Assembly: GCA_015207195.1 (NCBI GenBank)
Contig: JADEXJ010000044.1
Location: 1-40,640 of the forward strand
Reading direction: 5' to 3'
DNA length: 40,640 bases
Source of the DNA: Pleurocapsales cyanobacterium LEGE 10410
Lineage (GTDB): Bacteria; Cyanobacteriota; Cyanobacteriia; Cyanobacteriales; Xenococcaceae
Shown: positions 1 through 8,662 of the stretch, piece by piece
How positions within the stretch are numbered: position 1 is the first letter of the stretch
Layout of the letters: every line of letters begins with the position of its first letter
Position numbers and translations under genes: made by a program
The notes under the pieces: model-generated
Database searches by the model: none
Seen by the model: the letters and a program-made list of their open reading frames with translations, nothing else
Told to the model about the DNA's origin: nothing

Positions 1-15
1 GCGTAGCATGACTTT

Positions 16-29
16 GCCCCGATTGGGGC
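16..29. other. small GC-rich hairpin past the surE end
   Basis: A perfect 5-bp inverted repeat, GCCCC-GATT-GGGGC, lies about 55 bp beyond the surE stop. Read on the minus strand it could be the stem of a weak terminator, but no T-run follows. No gene can be recognised in bases 1-82. Confidence 0.3.
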
Positions 30-82
30 TGTGGGTCGCTCGTCAAATTAAATACCTGACAGCTTAGGCGAACAGTTAAATC

Positions 83-883
83 CTACAAACCAAAAAAATC
101 CTGTTCGTGTAGATGCTTAACTATCTCGGCATCGGTAAGATTATATTGCAGGGGAGTAATAGTAATATAGCGATCGCCAATTGCTTGAACATCAGTAAGA
201 ATATGGGGCGGTAAATTAATATCTTCTGGCTGTTCGATATCTTCAATAATTTCTCCCTCTAGCCAGTAGTAACTTTTACCACGAGGATCGAACCTTTGAG
301 CAAATTTTTCAATATAACGTCGTAAACCCTGACGGGTAACTAATACTCCTGCTATTTCTGAAGACTTTACGGGAGGAATATTAACACTCAGCAACGGGGG
401 TTTAGGATAATCTGTATCTATCAATTGCTGCGCCAGCTTGAGGGCGAAATCGGCAGCAGGTTGAAACTCAAAGGCGGAAAAGCTTGCCAGACTAAACGCT
501 ACGCTAGGAATGCCCTCTAACGCTCCTTCCATCGCTGCGGATACCGTACCAGAATACAAAACGTCCGTACCCAAATTTGGACCATGATTGATTCCAGAAT
601 AAACCAGATCGGGACGGGTTTCTAATACCGCACTCAGAGCGAACTTAACGCAGTCGGCAGGTGTTCCCGAACAAGACCAAGCAGCGACGTTATCTTCAAA
701 GATAGAATCGACTTCTTTTGCCCTAATCGGCAGATGGAGAGTTAAACCGTGTCCCGTAGCCGAACGTTCGCGATCTGGACAGACAACCGTTACCTGATGA
801 CCAGCCTGAGCTAGAGTATTCGCTAGAGTACGTACACCTAAAGCAAAAATACCATCATCGTTGCTAATTAAAATATTGCCCAT
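83..883 (-). CDS. surE: 5'/3'-nucleotidase SurE
   Basis: Survival protein SurE is a metal-dependent nucleoside monophosphate phosphatase of the cytoplasm. The protein has 266 residues, normal for the family. The N-terminal metal site is clear (SNDDG with N8, D9 and D10), followed by the active-site Ser near residue 41 (RERSATGHG) and the SGINHG loop with the metal-binding Asn at about 99. The ATG at 883 gives a full-length N-terminus starting directly at the Rossmann-like strand, so the start is secure. The gene stands alone: upstream is a 340-bp gap before a divergent methyltransferase gene. The family assignment is near certain; the physiological substrate in this organism is not visible. 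Confidence 0.95.
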   Translation of the reverse strand: MGNILISNDDGIFALGVRTLANTLAQAGHQVTVVCPDRERSATGHGLTLHLPIRAKEVDSIFEDNVAAWSCSGTPADCVKFALSAVLETRPDLVYSGINHGPNLGTDVLYSGTVSAAMEGALEGIPSVAFSLASFSAFEFQPAADFALKLAQQLIDTDYPKPPLLSVNIPPVKSSEIAGVLVTRQGLRRYIEKFAQRFDPRGKSYYWLEGEIIEDIEQPEDINLPPHILTDVQAIGDRYITITPLQYNLTDAEIVKHLHEQDFFGL

Positions 884-1081
884 TAATTATCCGCCAGGTT
901 GAGAATCGATCGCTGTTACAAACCATAGCAAAAAATGGCTTTAAGAGATGTTTAATACTGTTTGCCAAGTCCAATTGTTGGATATTAGAAATTGGTGATT
1001 GTTAGGGCGATCGCTTTGGTGAACACTAGCCTGTCTTAAGAATTAGCTGCCTGTCCGTCACCGCTTCGTTTATCCTACATG

Positions 1082-1157
1082 CGGGTTTATACTCCGTCTT
1101 CGGGGTGCAAGCCCTTTGTCCGAGGATGGCATATCAAACGACAGGGCTATATACCCG
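1082..1157. repeat. foldable GC-rich element with terminal inverted repeats
   Basis: The 337-bp gap between surE and the methyltransferase contains one GC-rich block. Its ends form a 10-bp inverted repeat with one mismatch (CGGGTTTATA at 1082-1091, TATATACCCG at 1148-1157). Inside are a short hairpin with a TCTT loop (ACTCCG/CGGGGT) and an AGCCCT/AGGGCT pairing, so the whole can be drawn as a three-way junction. It could be a relic end of an IS200/IS605-type element or another small dispersed repeat. That identity is a guess from the shape; no transposase is present. Confidence 0.35.
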
Positions 1158-1220
1158 TTACTTTTATTAATACCTGCTATTAGATAATAAATAGAAATTT
1201 TAACCAGGATAAATAAATAA

Positions 1221-1970
1221 ATGAATAGAATTGAGCAGACTATTAAACAGTGTGTGGCAAAATCCAACTCTCGATATGATTTATGGCTCCGTTTTATTCA
1301 GTTGGCTGAGGTGAAAAATATGGCTGAGGTAGGAGTTTATCGAGGCGATTTTGCATCCTGGCTACTTCGAGAGGGTGATTCAATAGCAAAATATTACATG
1401 ATCGATCCCTGGCGACATTTGGATGACTGGAATAAACCTGCCAACAAACAAAATGATACTTTTGAGCGTTTTTTATTAGAAACCAAAGAAAAGACTAGTT
1501 TTGCAGCCGACAAAAGAACGATCTTGCGGGGTAAAACTACCGAGGTAATTGAAAATATATCAGACGGCGAGCTAGACTTTGCCTATATCGATGGTGACCA
1601 TACCTTGAAAGGAATCACAATCGATCTAATCTCTCTATTTTCTAAGATTCGGGTTGGTGGTTGGATTGGAGGAGATGATTTTAGTAGAACAGTCTGGCAG
1701 CATTCTCCCAACTACGAGCCTACGCTGGTTTTTCCGTTTGCCGTATATTTTGCCGAGGCATTAGGAGCTAATATATATGCTCTTCCATATTCACAGTTTT
1801 TACTGGAAAAAAACGAGGTCAAGTCATTTTCCTTTGTCGATCTGACAGGAAATTACACTGATGTCGGACTTAAGAGTCAATTTAATCCAGCTAAAGTTAT
1901 CAAACTCAAGGCGATCGAGACATTTTCAACGGTAACAGAGCTGATGAAGGGTAAACGATCAATCTCTTAA
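1221..1970 (+). CDS. class I SAM-dependent methyltransferase (Methyltransf_24-like)
   Basis: The 249-residue soluble protein has a Rossmann-type methyltransferase core. A glycine-containing SAM motif lies near residue 37 (AEVGVYRGDFA), an acidic strand end follows (MIDPWRH), and an IDGDHT motif lies near 121, typical of the Methyltransf_24 group often linked to sugar or small-molecule O-methylation. No membrane segment or signal peptide is seen. An AGGA sequence about 11 bp before the ATG is a plausible ribosome site. The gene stands alone, 134 bp before pheS on the same strand, and the context gives no substrate. The fold call is good; the function is unknown. Confidence 0.7.
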   Translation: MNRIEQTIKQCVAKSNSRYDLWLRFIQLAEVKNMAEVGVYRGDFASWLLREGDSIAKYYMIDPWRHLDDWNKPANKQNDTFERFLLETKEKTSFAADKRTILRGKTTEVIENISDGELDFAYIDGDHTLKGITIDLISLFSKIRVGGWIGGDDFSRTVWQHSPNYEPTLVFPFAVYFAEALGANIYALPYSQFLLEKNEVKSFSFVDLTGNYTDVGLKSQFNPAKVIKLKAIETFSTVTELMKGKRSIS

Positions 1971-2104
1971 TCGAGCCAGAACCACGATCTTAGTATTTTT
2001 GGACAAAGATTTCGGTATATTATTATGAGCCGTGTCTGATAATAATAATTGCTAGTGATGGTATGTTCCATCGCACGATCGCTTTAGATTATTAATTACC
2101 CCCA

Positions 2105-3097
2105 ATGACTTCTATTCAAGAACAACTAAAAGAATTAAATACGACCGCCGTAAATGCGATCGCCTCTACAGACAGCCTAGAACAGCTAGAACAGCTAAGG
2201 GTTAAATATTTGGGTAAAAAAGGTCAGCTATCCCAAATTCTTCGAGGAATGGGCAAGTTAAGCGCGGAAGAACGTCCTATAGTTGGTTCTCAAGCCAATG
2301 TCGTCAAAGAAGAAGTCCAAACCAGCCTCGAACAGCGTAAACAGGATTTACTGCAAGCTGAAATTGAGGCGCAAATTAAGGCGGAAACTCTAGACGTGAC
2401 CATGCCAGGGGTTCGCCGTCCTTTGGGTCGAGTCCATCCTCTCAATGGCGTAGTAGATCGGGTATTAGATATCTTTGTTGGTTTGGGCTATACGGTTGCT
2501 ACTGGACCACAGATAGAAACGGATTATTATAATTTTGAGGCTCTCAATACCCCCCCAGATCATCCTGCCAGAGATATGCAGGATACTTTCTATTTACCTG
2601 GAGGAAACTTATTGCGTACTCATACCTCTTCAGTTCAAATTCGCTATATGGAAAACAATGAACCACCGATCAGGATTATTGCGCCTGGTAGAGTCTATCG
2701 TCGAGATACGGTAGATGCTACCCACTCAGCCGTATTCAATCAGGTAGAAATCTTAGCCATCGATCGCGGTTTAAAATTTACCGACTTAAAAGGCACAATC
2801 AAGGTATTTTTGCAGCGAATGTTTGGTAATGAACTCCCCGTCCAGTTTCGCACCAGCTATTTCCCCTTTACAGAACCCTCGGCAGAGGTAGATGTACAGT
2901 GGCAGGGAAAATGGTTAGAAGTAATGGGCTGCGGTATGGTTGACCCTAATGTACTCCAGGCTGTTGGCTACGATCCCGAAGTATATACGGGATTTGCAGC
3001 AGGTTTTGGGGTGGAAAGATTTGCCATGGTATTACACCAAATTGACGACATTCGCCGTCTGTACAACAGCGACTTGCGCTTCTTACGGCAGTTTTAA
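2105..3097 (+). CDS. pheS: phenylalanine-tRNA ligase alpha subunit
   Basis: Catalytic alpha chain of the (alpha-beta)2 phenylalanyl-tRNA synthetase, which charges tRNA-Phe in the cytoplasm. At 330 residues it is full length. The N-terminal coiled coil (about 1-85, which contacts tRNA) is followed by the class II catalytic domain with motif 2 ([13 protein letters not shown]) and motif 3 (GFGVERFAM near the C-terminus). The [10 protein letters not shown] and HTSS stretches are PheS hallmarks. pheT is not adjacent, which is usual in cyanobacteria. The gene converges with the TPR gene at 3146 across only 48 bp, where a 6-bp hairpin (TAAGCT/AGCTTA, 3129-3148) may serve as a shared terminator. Confidence 0.96.
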   Translation: MTSIQEQLKELNTTAVNAIASTDSLEQLEQLRVKYLGKKGQLSQILRGMGKLSAEERPIVGSQANVVKEEVQTSLEQRKQDLLQAEIEAQIKAETLDVTMPGVRRPLGRVHPLNGVVDRVLDIFVGLGYTVATGPQIETDYYNFEALNTPPDHPARDMQDTFYLPGGNLLRTHTSSVQIRYMENNEPPIRIIAPGRVYRRDTVDATHSAVFNQVEILAIDRGLKFTDLKGTIKVFLQRMFGNELPVQFRTSYFPFTEPSAEVDVQWQGKWLEVMGCGMVDPNVLQAVGYDPEVYTGFAAGFGVERFAMVLHQIDDIRRLYNSDLRFLRQF

Positions 3098-3145
3098 GAG
3101 ATGTTTGACTTTGGTTTTTTTCAAGCTCTAAGCTTAATTTTTAGC

Positions 3146-3550
3146 TTACTGTCCCTCTTGTTGGGGTGGTTCTGTTTCGGGAGACTGACTTGCTTCCTGC
3201 TGTTTAACAATTTCTAAAATACCAGCGTATTGTTGTTGTTCGGGATAATATTCTACGAGTTTTTCTAAAGTAGGAATAGCTTTTTGAGGATCGGTTTGGA
3301 GGTAGATTTGAGCCAATCCTTCCAAAGCAGCAACATTTTTTGGTTCTCTTGCCAAGACTGTTTCATAACCGCGAACCTGTAGCTGAATTTGTTCTTCTAG
3401 GGAAGTCTCACCCGCATTTTCCGAGGAGGTACTGTAATTATTATTACTAAAAACGCTGCTCAAGGCGATCGCTAGGGACGAACCAGCAAACCCCAACCCG
3501 ATGATTAAGGTTACAATCCGCACTAAAGTTTTATTTTTCTTCTTACTCAT
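3146..3550 (-). CDS. membrane-anchored TPR protein
   Basis: The 134-residue protein has a basic N-terminus (MSKKKNK) and one hydrophobic segment at about residues 10-31, which is either an uncleaved signal anchor or a signal peptide. A tetratricopeptide-type region follows (about 54-112: LAREPKNVAALEGLAQIYL, then DPQKAIPTLEKLVEYYP), and the tail is rich in Gln, Glu and Pro. TPR units bind partner proteins; none can be named here. It lies 38 bp upstream of the next membrane-protein gene in the same direction, so the two may be cotranscribed. Confidence 0.7.
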   Translation of the reverse strand: MSKKKNKTLVRIVTLIIGLGFAGSSLAIALSSVFSNNNYSTSSENAGETSLEEQIQLQVRGYETVLAREPKNVAALEGLAQIYLQTDPQKAIPTLEKLVEYYPEQQQYAGILEIVKQQEASQSPETEPPQQEGQ

Positions 3551-3588
3551 ATAAAATTTAAGCTTCCTGGTTGAGACTTTAATTAACT

Positions 3589-4074
3589 CTAGCTATAGAA
3601 AGCCAGTATACCCCCTGTAAATCCTAACCAACAGAGCAAAATCAGAATTACGGAGCAAAGCCAACGGCTCAAGCCAACTAACTGCAAATCTAATTTTACT
3701 AAAAACACCGCCGAAACCATCACCAAAAATCGGGCAAAATAATCAACCCGCTGGACTAAAATCGCAAAGGCGAAGGCTCCAACAAAAATTGATAAAAAAG
3801 CTCTAGTATCCGATCTCAGCCAACCATCAAGACTGGTGGTCATCAGGGAAAAAGGAGAAGCGAGAATGACCACGAAAAGCGAAATTACAGTAATTGCAGC
3901 ACCGTAAAGAATACCATAGCGTACCTGGTCGGCAAACTGGTTAAATATCACTCCATACTCTAAAAATTCAGCCATCCACAGACCATACATCCACCCTTCT
4001 ACAACGTAGGTTACAAGCAATAAGAAAGAGGAAAGTATTAAGGAAAGCCGAGATTTTCTATTGAGCTTTACCAT
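3589..4074 (-). CDS. small multi-pass membrane protein, function unknown
   Basis: 161 residues with about four to five hydrophobic segments (for example LILSSFLLLVTYVV, GAAITVISLFVVILA, FLSIFVGAFAFAILV and SVILILLCWLGFTGGI), so an integral membrane protein. I chose the ATG at 4074. The reading frame stays open further upstream to 4137, but that extension runs through a 91-bp inverted-repeat element and has no protein-like character. No family is recognised with confidence. It has the look of a conserved cyanobacterial hypothetical protein. Confidence 0.6.
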   Translation of the reverse strand: MVKLNRKSRLSLILSSFLLLVTYVVEGWMYGLWMAEFLEYGVIFNQFADQVRYGILYGAAITVISLFVVILASPFSLMTTSLDGWLRSDTRAFLSIFVGAFAFAILVQRVDYFARFLVMVSAVFLVKLDLQLVGLSRWLCSVILILLCWLGFTGGILAFYS

Positions 4075-4085
4075 AAAAATAATTA

Positions 4086-4176
4086 TAGGTAATTGACAGT
4101 TGATAAAAAGCGGATCGCACCCAGCAGATGCAGTCACCTCAAACCAACTAACCCCATTTGGAGAGTCAATTACCTA
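4086..4176. repeat. 91-bp element bounded by perfect 12-bp inverted repeats
   Basis: TAGGTAATTGAC at 4086-4097 and GTCAATTACCTA at 4165-4176 are exact inverted copies. The 67 bp between them carry no gene. The element sits between apcD and the small membrane-protein gene. It resembles a MITE-sized or short dispersed element; no clear target duplication flanks it. Confidence 0.5.
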
Positions 4177-4211
4177 CTTTAATACTAGTTAACCAGAATA
4201 AAACAATCGTC

Positions 4212-4697
4212 TTAGGACATACTTTGAATAATATAGTCAAAGTAAGGACCAGCTTCTTGAGCGTCTTCTTTACTCAAAAGATCGATTGCTGCATTTTTTA
4301 AACAGCGAATCGCATCAACCATTCCAGGAACGGGAACTTCCAAGGAGTTGTACATTTCTCTCACTCCAATCAAACCAGACTTTTCAATTGGTCCTTTGTC
4401 TCCTGCCATAACACCATAAGTTACCAGGCGTAAATACCAGCCAAAATCTCTGAGACATTGGTTGTATTGTTTTTGTCCAGAAGCGTTACCCCCTGCTGCA
4501 CGATATTCGGGGTGCATCTTAAAAAGTTCTTTTCCTGCCTTGTCAACGATTTTCTTTTCGCTGCTGGCTAGAGTTTCGGCGATACGCATCCGTCTTTCGC
4601 CAGTAGTTAAAAAGTTTTTAATGCCTTCTAGTTCACCGCTACTGGGGTAGCGAAGTTCATCATCTGCTCTAAGGATGACCTGACTAACTATGCTCAT
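4212..4697 (-). CDS. apcD: allophycocyanin alpha-B subunit (terminal emitter)
   Basis: A 161-residue phycobiliprotein. ApcD is a low-copy red-shifted allophycocyanin subunit in the phycobilisome core that passes excitation to photosystem I and chlorophyll. The sequence starts [19 protein letters not shown] and has the chromophore cysteine C81 in [22 protein letters not shown], the [10 protein letters not shown] region and the [10 protein letters not shown] context match ApcD rather than ApcA, which as I recall has MTATCLRDMDYY there. It is monocistronic or follows the lipoate-transferase gene by 46 bp. Confidence that it is an allophycocyanin is very high, and high that it is the alpha-B form. 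Confidence 0.92.
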   Translation of the reverse strand: MSIVSQVILRADDELRYPSSGELEGIKNFLTTGERRMRIAETLASSEKKIVDKAGKELFKMHPEYRAAGGNASGQKQYNQCLRDFGWYLRLVTYGVMAGDKGPIEKSGLIGVREMYNSLEVPVPGMVDAIRCLKNAAIDLLSKEDAQEAGPYFDYIIQSMS

Positions 4698-4743
4698 AAT
4701 ATCTGAATAGATTTAATTAACTTTAATAATCTTAGTATCTCAA

Positions 4744-5499
4744 TCAAGAGAAATCATTGGCAATATCATGCCATTCGGTCGTAGACAAAGATTGCTCTAC
4801 TAAATCAATCTTAAAACTTGCGATCGCAGCTTGCCTTAAACTCTTAACTATTTTAGCAGTGGGATAATCATCCTGATGTCTGATTGACCGATCTTTTTTT
4901 GGTGAAATAACCTCTAAAAGATTTTGTTCCAAGCAAGTGCCAAACACCTGTTGATAGAGCTGTTGGTCTGTATTAAGCATCATCGAGCCATGTTGTAATA
5001 CTGCCTTGCCCCGTCGCAGTTGCGCACTACCAATAACTTTATTGCCTGCTGTCACTAAGTCTGAACCCGTGGCGGTGGCAAAGCAATTTTGCTGTTGGAT
5101 GTATTCTTTAGTAGCCGTACCGTAGTCTAAGTTTACCCCAAGCGATCGCCAGCCCGCGAGCAAAAACTGACAGATTTGTTTATATACTTCCAAACGTTTG
5201 CCAGGAGAAATAGATGTTACTACCATGTAGGTCAAATCTCCCTGATGCAAAACTGCCCTACCTCCTGTAGGACGACGCACGATATTTATCGGCTGCCCTC
5301 GCCAGGTCAAATTTTGCCAAAACTCAGGATATTCTTGTTGATGATAGCCAAGAGAAATAGCAGCAGGTTGCCAAGTATAAAATCTAATTGTCGGAGGATG
5401 TTTTTTGGTACGATGCTGTTCTAACAAATAGCGATCGATCGCCATCTGTGTTTCGCCTGATGCTTCAATAGGCGGTATGTAACGCCAGCTAGAATTCAT
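4744..5499 (-). CDS. LipM/LplA-like octanoyl or lipoyl transferase
   Basis: 251 residues of the biotin/lipoate A/B transferase fold. RRPTGGRAVLHQGDLTY (about 75-91) is the substrate-binding loop. K154 in AGNKVIGSAQ is the conserved lysine that supports acyl transfer, and GKAVLQHGSMMLN follows. C139 in NCFATATGSDLV aligns with the acceptor cysteine of LipM-type octanoyltransferases, which favours octanoyl transfer onto E2/GcvH domains over ATP-dependent ligation. The two activities cannot be separated firmly from sequence. The gene runs in the same direction as apcD, with no functional link known. Confidence 0.82.
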   Translation of the reverse strand: MNSSWRYIPPIEASGETQMAIDRYLLEQHRTKKHPPTIRFYTWQPAAISLGYHQQEYPEFWQNLTWRGQPINIVRRPTGGRAVLHQGDLTYMVVTSISPGKRLEVYKQICQFLLAGWRSLGVNLDYGTATKEYIQQQNCFATATGSDLVTAGNKVIGSAQLRRGKAVLQHGSMMLNTDQQLYQQVFGTCLEQNLLEVISPKKDRSIRHQDDYPTAKIVKSLRQAAIASFKIDLVEQSLSTTEWHDIANDFS

Positions 5500-5591
5500 T
5501 GACTAAAATTTTTTATCGGCTTTATATATCTACGAATAATTAGTTAGGCGATCGCCGTCGCTCATCTACTTCAAATAAAGGTGTTGCGATC

Positions 5592-6050
5592 TTAAAGCCT
5601 AGAGTGGCGATCGCCGTTGCCGTCCGCTTTCAACAAGACCATATTCCCCCCTCCATATTGAATTAGCATCAACAGCCCGCCCAACATTGCTAGGTTTTTC
5701 AAGAACATCGCCTGTTCTAGTTCAGTCGCAAAGTCAGTATGAAAAATCAAGGTAGCAGGAATTAAAAAAATTATTAGCATGGCTGCACCCCAGCGGGTTT
5801 TGATTCCTAGTAAAACCGAAAGTCCCCCCAAAATCTCTAAAGCGATCGCCCCAGCCAAAAAAACTGATGTTAACGGCATCCCGTGAGCGGACATATTTTC
5901 CTGAGTGGCAATCGGGTGCATGATTTTATTGATACCTGACCAAATAAAGATAGCGGAAAGAAAGATCCGAGCTAAAAGCGACAGGTAATTGTCGATCGCA
6001 TACAGTCCATCGCGAGCTTCTTGATCTTTAATATCATTGGTGTCGAACAT
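5592..6050 (-). CDS. DoxX family membrane protein
   Basis: 152 residues with four predicted membrane helices: YLSLLARIFLSAIFIWSGINKI, FLAGAIALEILGGLSVLLG, AAMLIIFLIPATLIFH and FLKNLAMLGGLLMLIQYGG. The RIFLSAIFIWSGINKI and KNLAMLGGLL blocks are typical of DoxX/SURF4-type proteins, associated with quinone or thiol redox chemistry in the membrane in some bacteria. The gene starts 14 bp after the end of the transporter gene on the same strand, so it is probably cotranscribed with it. The specific role is unknown. Confidence 0.82.
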   Translation of the reverse strand: MFDTNDIKDQEARDGLYAIDNYLSLLARIFLSAIFIWSGINKIMHPIATQENMSAHGMPLTSVFLAGAIALEILGGLSVLLGIKTRWGAAMLIIFLIPATLIFHTDFATELEQAMFLKNLAMLGGLLMLIQYGGGNMVLLKADGNGDRHSRL

Positions 6051-6064
6051 AAATAACTATTTGT

Positions 6065-8272
6065 TTATAAATCCTCGGAAAGTACCTCTTCGTAATCGTA
6101 GTCGGCAGCAGCGAGAACAAAAACCGTCGTTGGTAAACCCTTCGTCCAGGAAACTAAACGTTGATAGTCTTGCACAAAATTTTCCCCAGGTTCGGGCAAG
6201 CCGAGAAAAATCAGGTCGGATTGTCGAGATGTTTCACGTAGAATTTTGGGAAAGGGTCGATTATTACCAACAATTACCTTTACTTCAACTTCCAACCGCA
6301 GCTCTTCAACCAGATTATTTACATTTTCATAGGCTGGTTGTGCTGCCTCCTCGTCATCTACCACCAGCTTGAGATTTATTTGAGATTTATCCCAATCAAC
6401 ATCGGAACTAAGTAAATGAGCCAGCAGCAGCATCAAACCACCATTGTTATTTAAACCACCCCACCAAACATCGACCTGTTGGCGAAAACCAAAGCCATGG
6501 TGGGTGTTTTCTTGAAGGACAATCACGTTGCGTTGACTGATATGAATTTTGGTAATTAGTTTGCAGTAGGATTCTAGATGTTCTGGATTAGAGCTAGCAC
6601 CCAGAAGAAAAGTATTGGGAATTAATGGACCAATGCCATAGGTTTCTAAGAGTTTTGATGCACCTTCAAACAGATTGGGAGCAGTAACCAGACGTACCAA
6701 AGCCTGAACCCCTTGCTTATCTATATATTCACGAATTGTTCCTTCCATTTTGAATTGCTGTTGAACCGAACGAGAACCCACGGGCAAAACACTAGAAACC
6801 GTAATCAATCCTCGATTTTGAGTCAGACTATCAGCCAGTTCGATTAAGTTCCAGCGTTTGGTCGGTGCGCCAGACAAAATTAGAATATTTGGTCGCCAGT
6901 TCTTGGGATCTTCTTCGCGCTCAACCTGAAGAATTCCCGTCCGCATCAGAGTCATCCACATTCCCCTGCGGGTATCACCCCAGGTAGTTTGCAGTTGCCT
7001 GCGCTGTAGCCAGAAAAAAATTATCGCTACCACAATTGCAGCCAATACTGTCGCTACGGGATTGATTAAAAACATCACCGCCAAACAGCCGACTGCACCT
7101 AACAGGGATAAGCTCCAATGGACGCGAAATGCAGGGCGAAAAGAAGGACTTTGTAAAAAACCTTCAATACCCGCAGCCATGTTTAATACCAAATAGGTGG
7201 TGAGAAAGAACATACTCAAGACTGGAGCAATCAGCTCAAGTTTGCCGATGAATACCGCTGCAATAACTACTCCCAAGGTCAAAATAGTACCTAAGCGGGG
7301 TTCGTCATCTTGTCCACTTCCCCTACCCAACCAGCTCAACCAGCCAGGTAATACTCGATCTCTAGCTAACGCTTGGGCAATTCGAGGTGCGCCTAGCAGA
7401 CTACCAATCGCACTACTCAAGGTTGCTCCCCAGACTCCAAGTAAAATGGAAGGTCCCCAAACAGCCATTCGCTGCATGATTAAGGGGTTGTCAATTAATG
7501 TTGTCGCAGATGCCCTAGAAGCCAGCAAAATTGGCAACAGCATATAGATTACATAGCCCGTACCCACAGCAGCTAAAGTACCTGTAGGAATCGAACGAAT
7601 CGGATCTTTGAGATCTCCAGACATGTTTACTCCTGCCATAATGCCCGTTACCGCAGGGAAGAATACGGCAAAAACTGCCCAAAAAGATGCTCCGCTACTG
7701 CTGCCCCACATCTCAATTTCCGTCGGCTCTATGGGCTTACCAAAGATCAGCGAGACTAAAGACAGGGCGATCGCCACCATAATAAAATACTGAGCTTTAA
7801 TCGCTAATTTCGCTGAGGTAAGAGCCAAAACTGCAACGGCAACAGTGGTAATCAGTGCCACATAAAGTTGATTGAGATTTCCGAAGGAACTAACTACGCT
7901 TTCGGCAAAACCAATAGTGTAGAGAGCGACTGATAGAGCCTGAGCAAAGTACAGGGGAATTCCTACCGCCCCACCTGTTTCAATCCCCAAGGAACGACTA
8001 ATCATATAGTATGCCCCACCAACGCGGACAACCCGATCTGTAGCGATCGCACAGATTGACAAGGCAGTGAGCAAAGTAATCGCCGTAGAGAGAGTAACGA
8101 TGATCAGCGTTCCTAATAAACCCACGTTACCCACTACCCATCCCAAACGCAGGTACATAATTACGCCGAGAACTGTCAGAATTGAGGGGGTAAAAACCCC
8201 ACCAAAAGTTCCTAATCCCGAACTACTAGCAGGAACGGTTGGATTGGCTGTTGGTTCGGAAGAGGTTTTCAT
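6065..8272 (-). CDS. SLC12-like cation-chloride cotransporter / APC-superfamily permease
   Basis: 735 residues. An N-terminal transmembrane domain of about 12 helices (roughly 22-425) opens with GTFGGVFTPSILTVLGVI and MYLRLGWVVG, the signature start of eukaryotic-type Na-K-Cl and K-Cl cotransporters. GGAYYMISRSLGIETGGAVG in helix 3 also fits that family. A soluble C-terminal domain (about 440-735) has USP/CCC-like alternation (PNILILSGAPTKRW, VIVLQENTHHG, DLIFLGLPEPGENF). The likely role is coupled cation/chloride transport in the plasma membrane; an amino-acid permease role cannot be excluded. It heads a two-gene unit with the DoxX gene. The 390 bp between its start and clpB hold no gene. 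Confidence 0.85.
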   Translation of the reverse strand: MKTSSEPTANPTVPASSSGLGTFGGVFTPSILTVLGVIMYLRLGWVVGNVGLLGTLIIVTLSTAITLLTALSICAIATDRVVRVGGAYYMISRSLGIETGGAVGIPLYFAQALSVALYTIGFAESVVSSFGNLNQLYVALITTVAVAVLALTSAKLAIKAQYFIMVAIALSLVSLIFGKPIEPTEIEMWGSSSGASFWAVFAVFFPAVTGIMAGVNMSGDLKDPIRSIPTGTLAAVGTGYVIYMLLPILLASRASATTLIDNPLIMQRMAVWGPSILLGVWGATLSSAIGSLLGAPRIAQALARDRVLPGWLSWLGRGSGQDDEPRLGTILTLGVVIAAVFIGKLELIAPVLSMFFLTTYLVLNMAAGIEGFLQSPSFRPAFRVHWSLSLLGAVGCLAVMFLINPVATVLAAIVVAIIFFWLQRRQLQTTWGDTRRGMWMTLMRTGILQVEREEDPKNWRPNILILSGAPTKRWNLIELADSLTQNRGLITVSSVLPVGSRSVQQQFKMEGTIREYIDKQGVQALVRLVTAPNLFEGASKLLETYGIGPLIPNTFLLGASSNPEHLESYCKLITKIHISQRNVIVLQENTHHGFGFRQQVDVWWGGLNNNGGLMLLLAHLLSSDVDWDKSQINLKLVVDDEEAAQPAYENVNNLVEELRLEVEVKVIVGNNRPFPKILRETSRQSDLIFLGLPEPGENFVQDYQRLVSWTKGLPTTVFVLAAADYDYEEVLSEDL

Positions 8273-8662
8273 AATTTATTTCAACTCAGGTCGAGATGGG
8301 GTAGGGCAAAATGGTAGCTAAGGTCAATTTATTCCCTACAGTTTAATAAGCATCATAGCGGAAATTATCCTGACAAAAAGTCTAAACAATACCTTTGGCA
8401 TTTTCTGTTATCTCCGCCACCCCAGCCAAAAATTGGGAAAACCAGAATCGGGCGGTTGGGCTATCCTACCTAACCTCCAAGATAGTTCTCGTTAAAATTA
8501 AATTAGATTAAATTCCCCAGTAAACTTCCTCAATCCCTGGCTATCTACAGTCAACAAGCTTAAGAACCACATATTCCCCCATAGTATAGATTAGGCAAAT
8601 ATTTTTTACTGATAAATCGAATTATCAAAGTTTTTTATTTCCCATTTAGGTGAGAAGAAAAT

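Noticed and set aside
1070-1267. 65-residue minus-strand frame overlapping the methyltransferase start
   Set aside because: It overlaps the start of a convincing gene and its C-terminal part is just the translated GC-rich structured element.
4075-4137. Upstream 21-residue extension of the small membrane protein
   Set aside because: It is translated from the inverted-repeat element and has no conserved look; ATG 4074 begins a normal basic N-terminus before the first helix.
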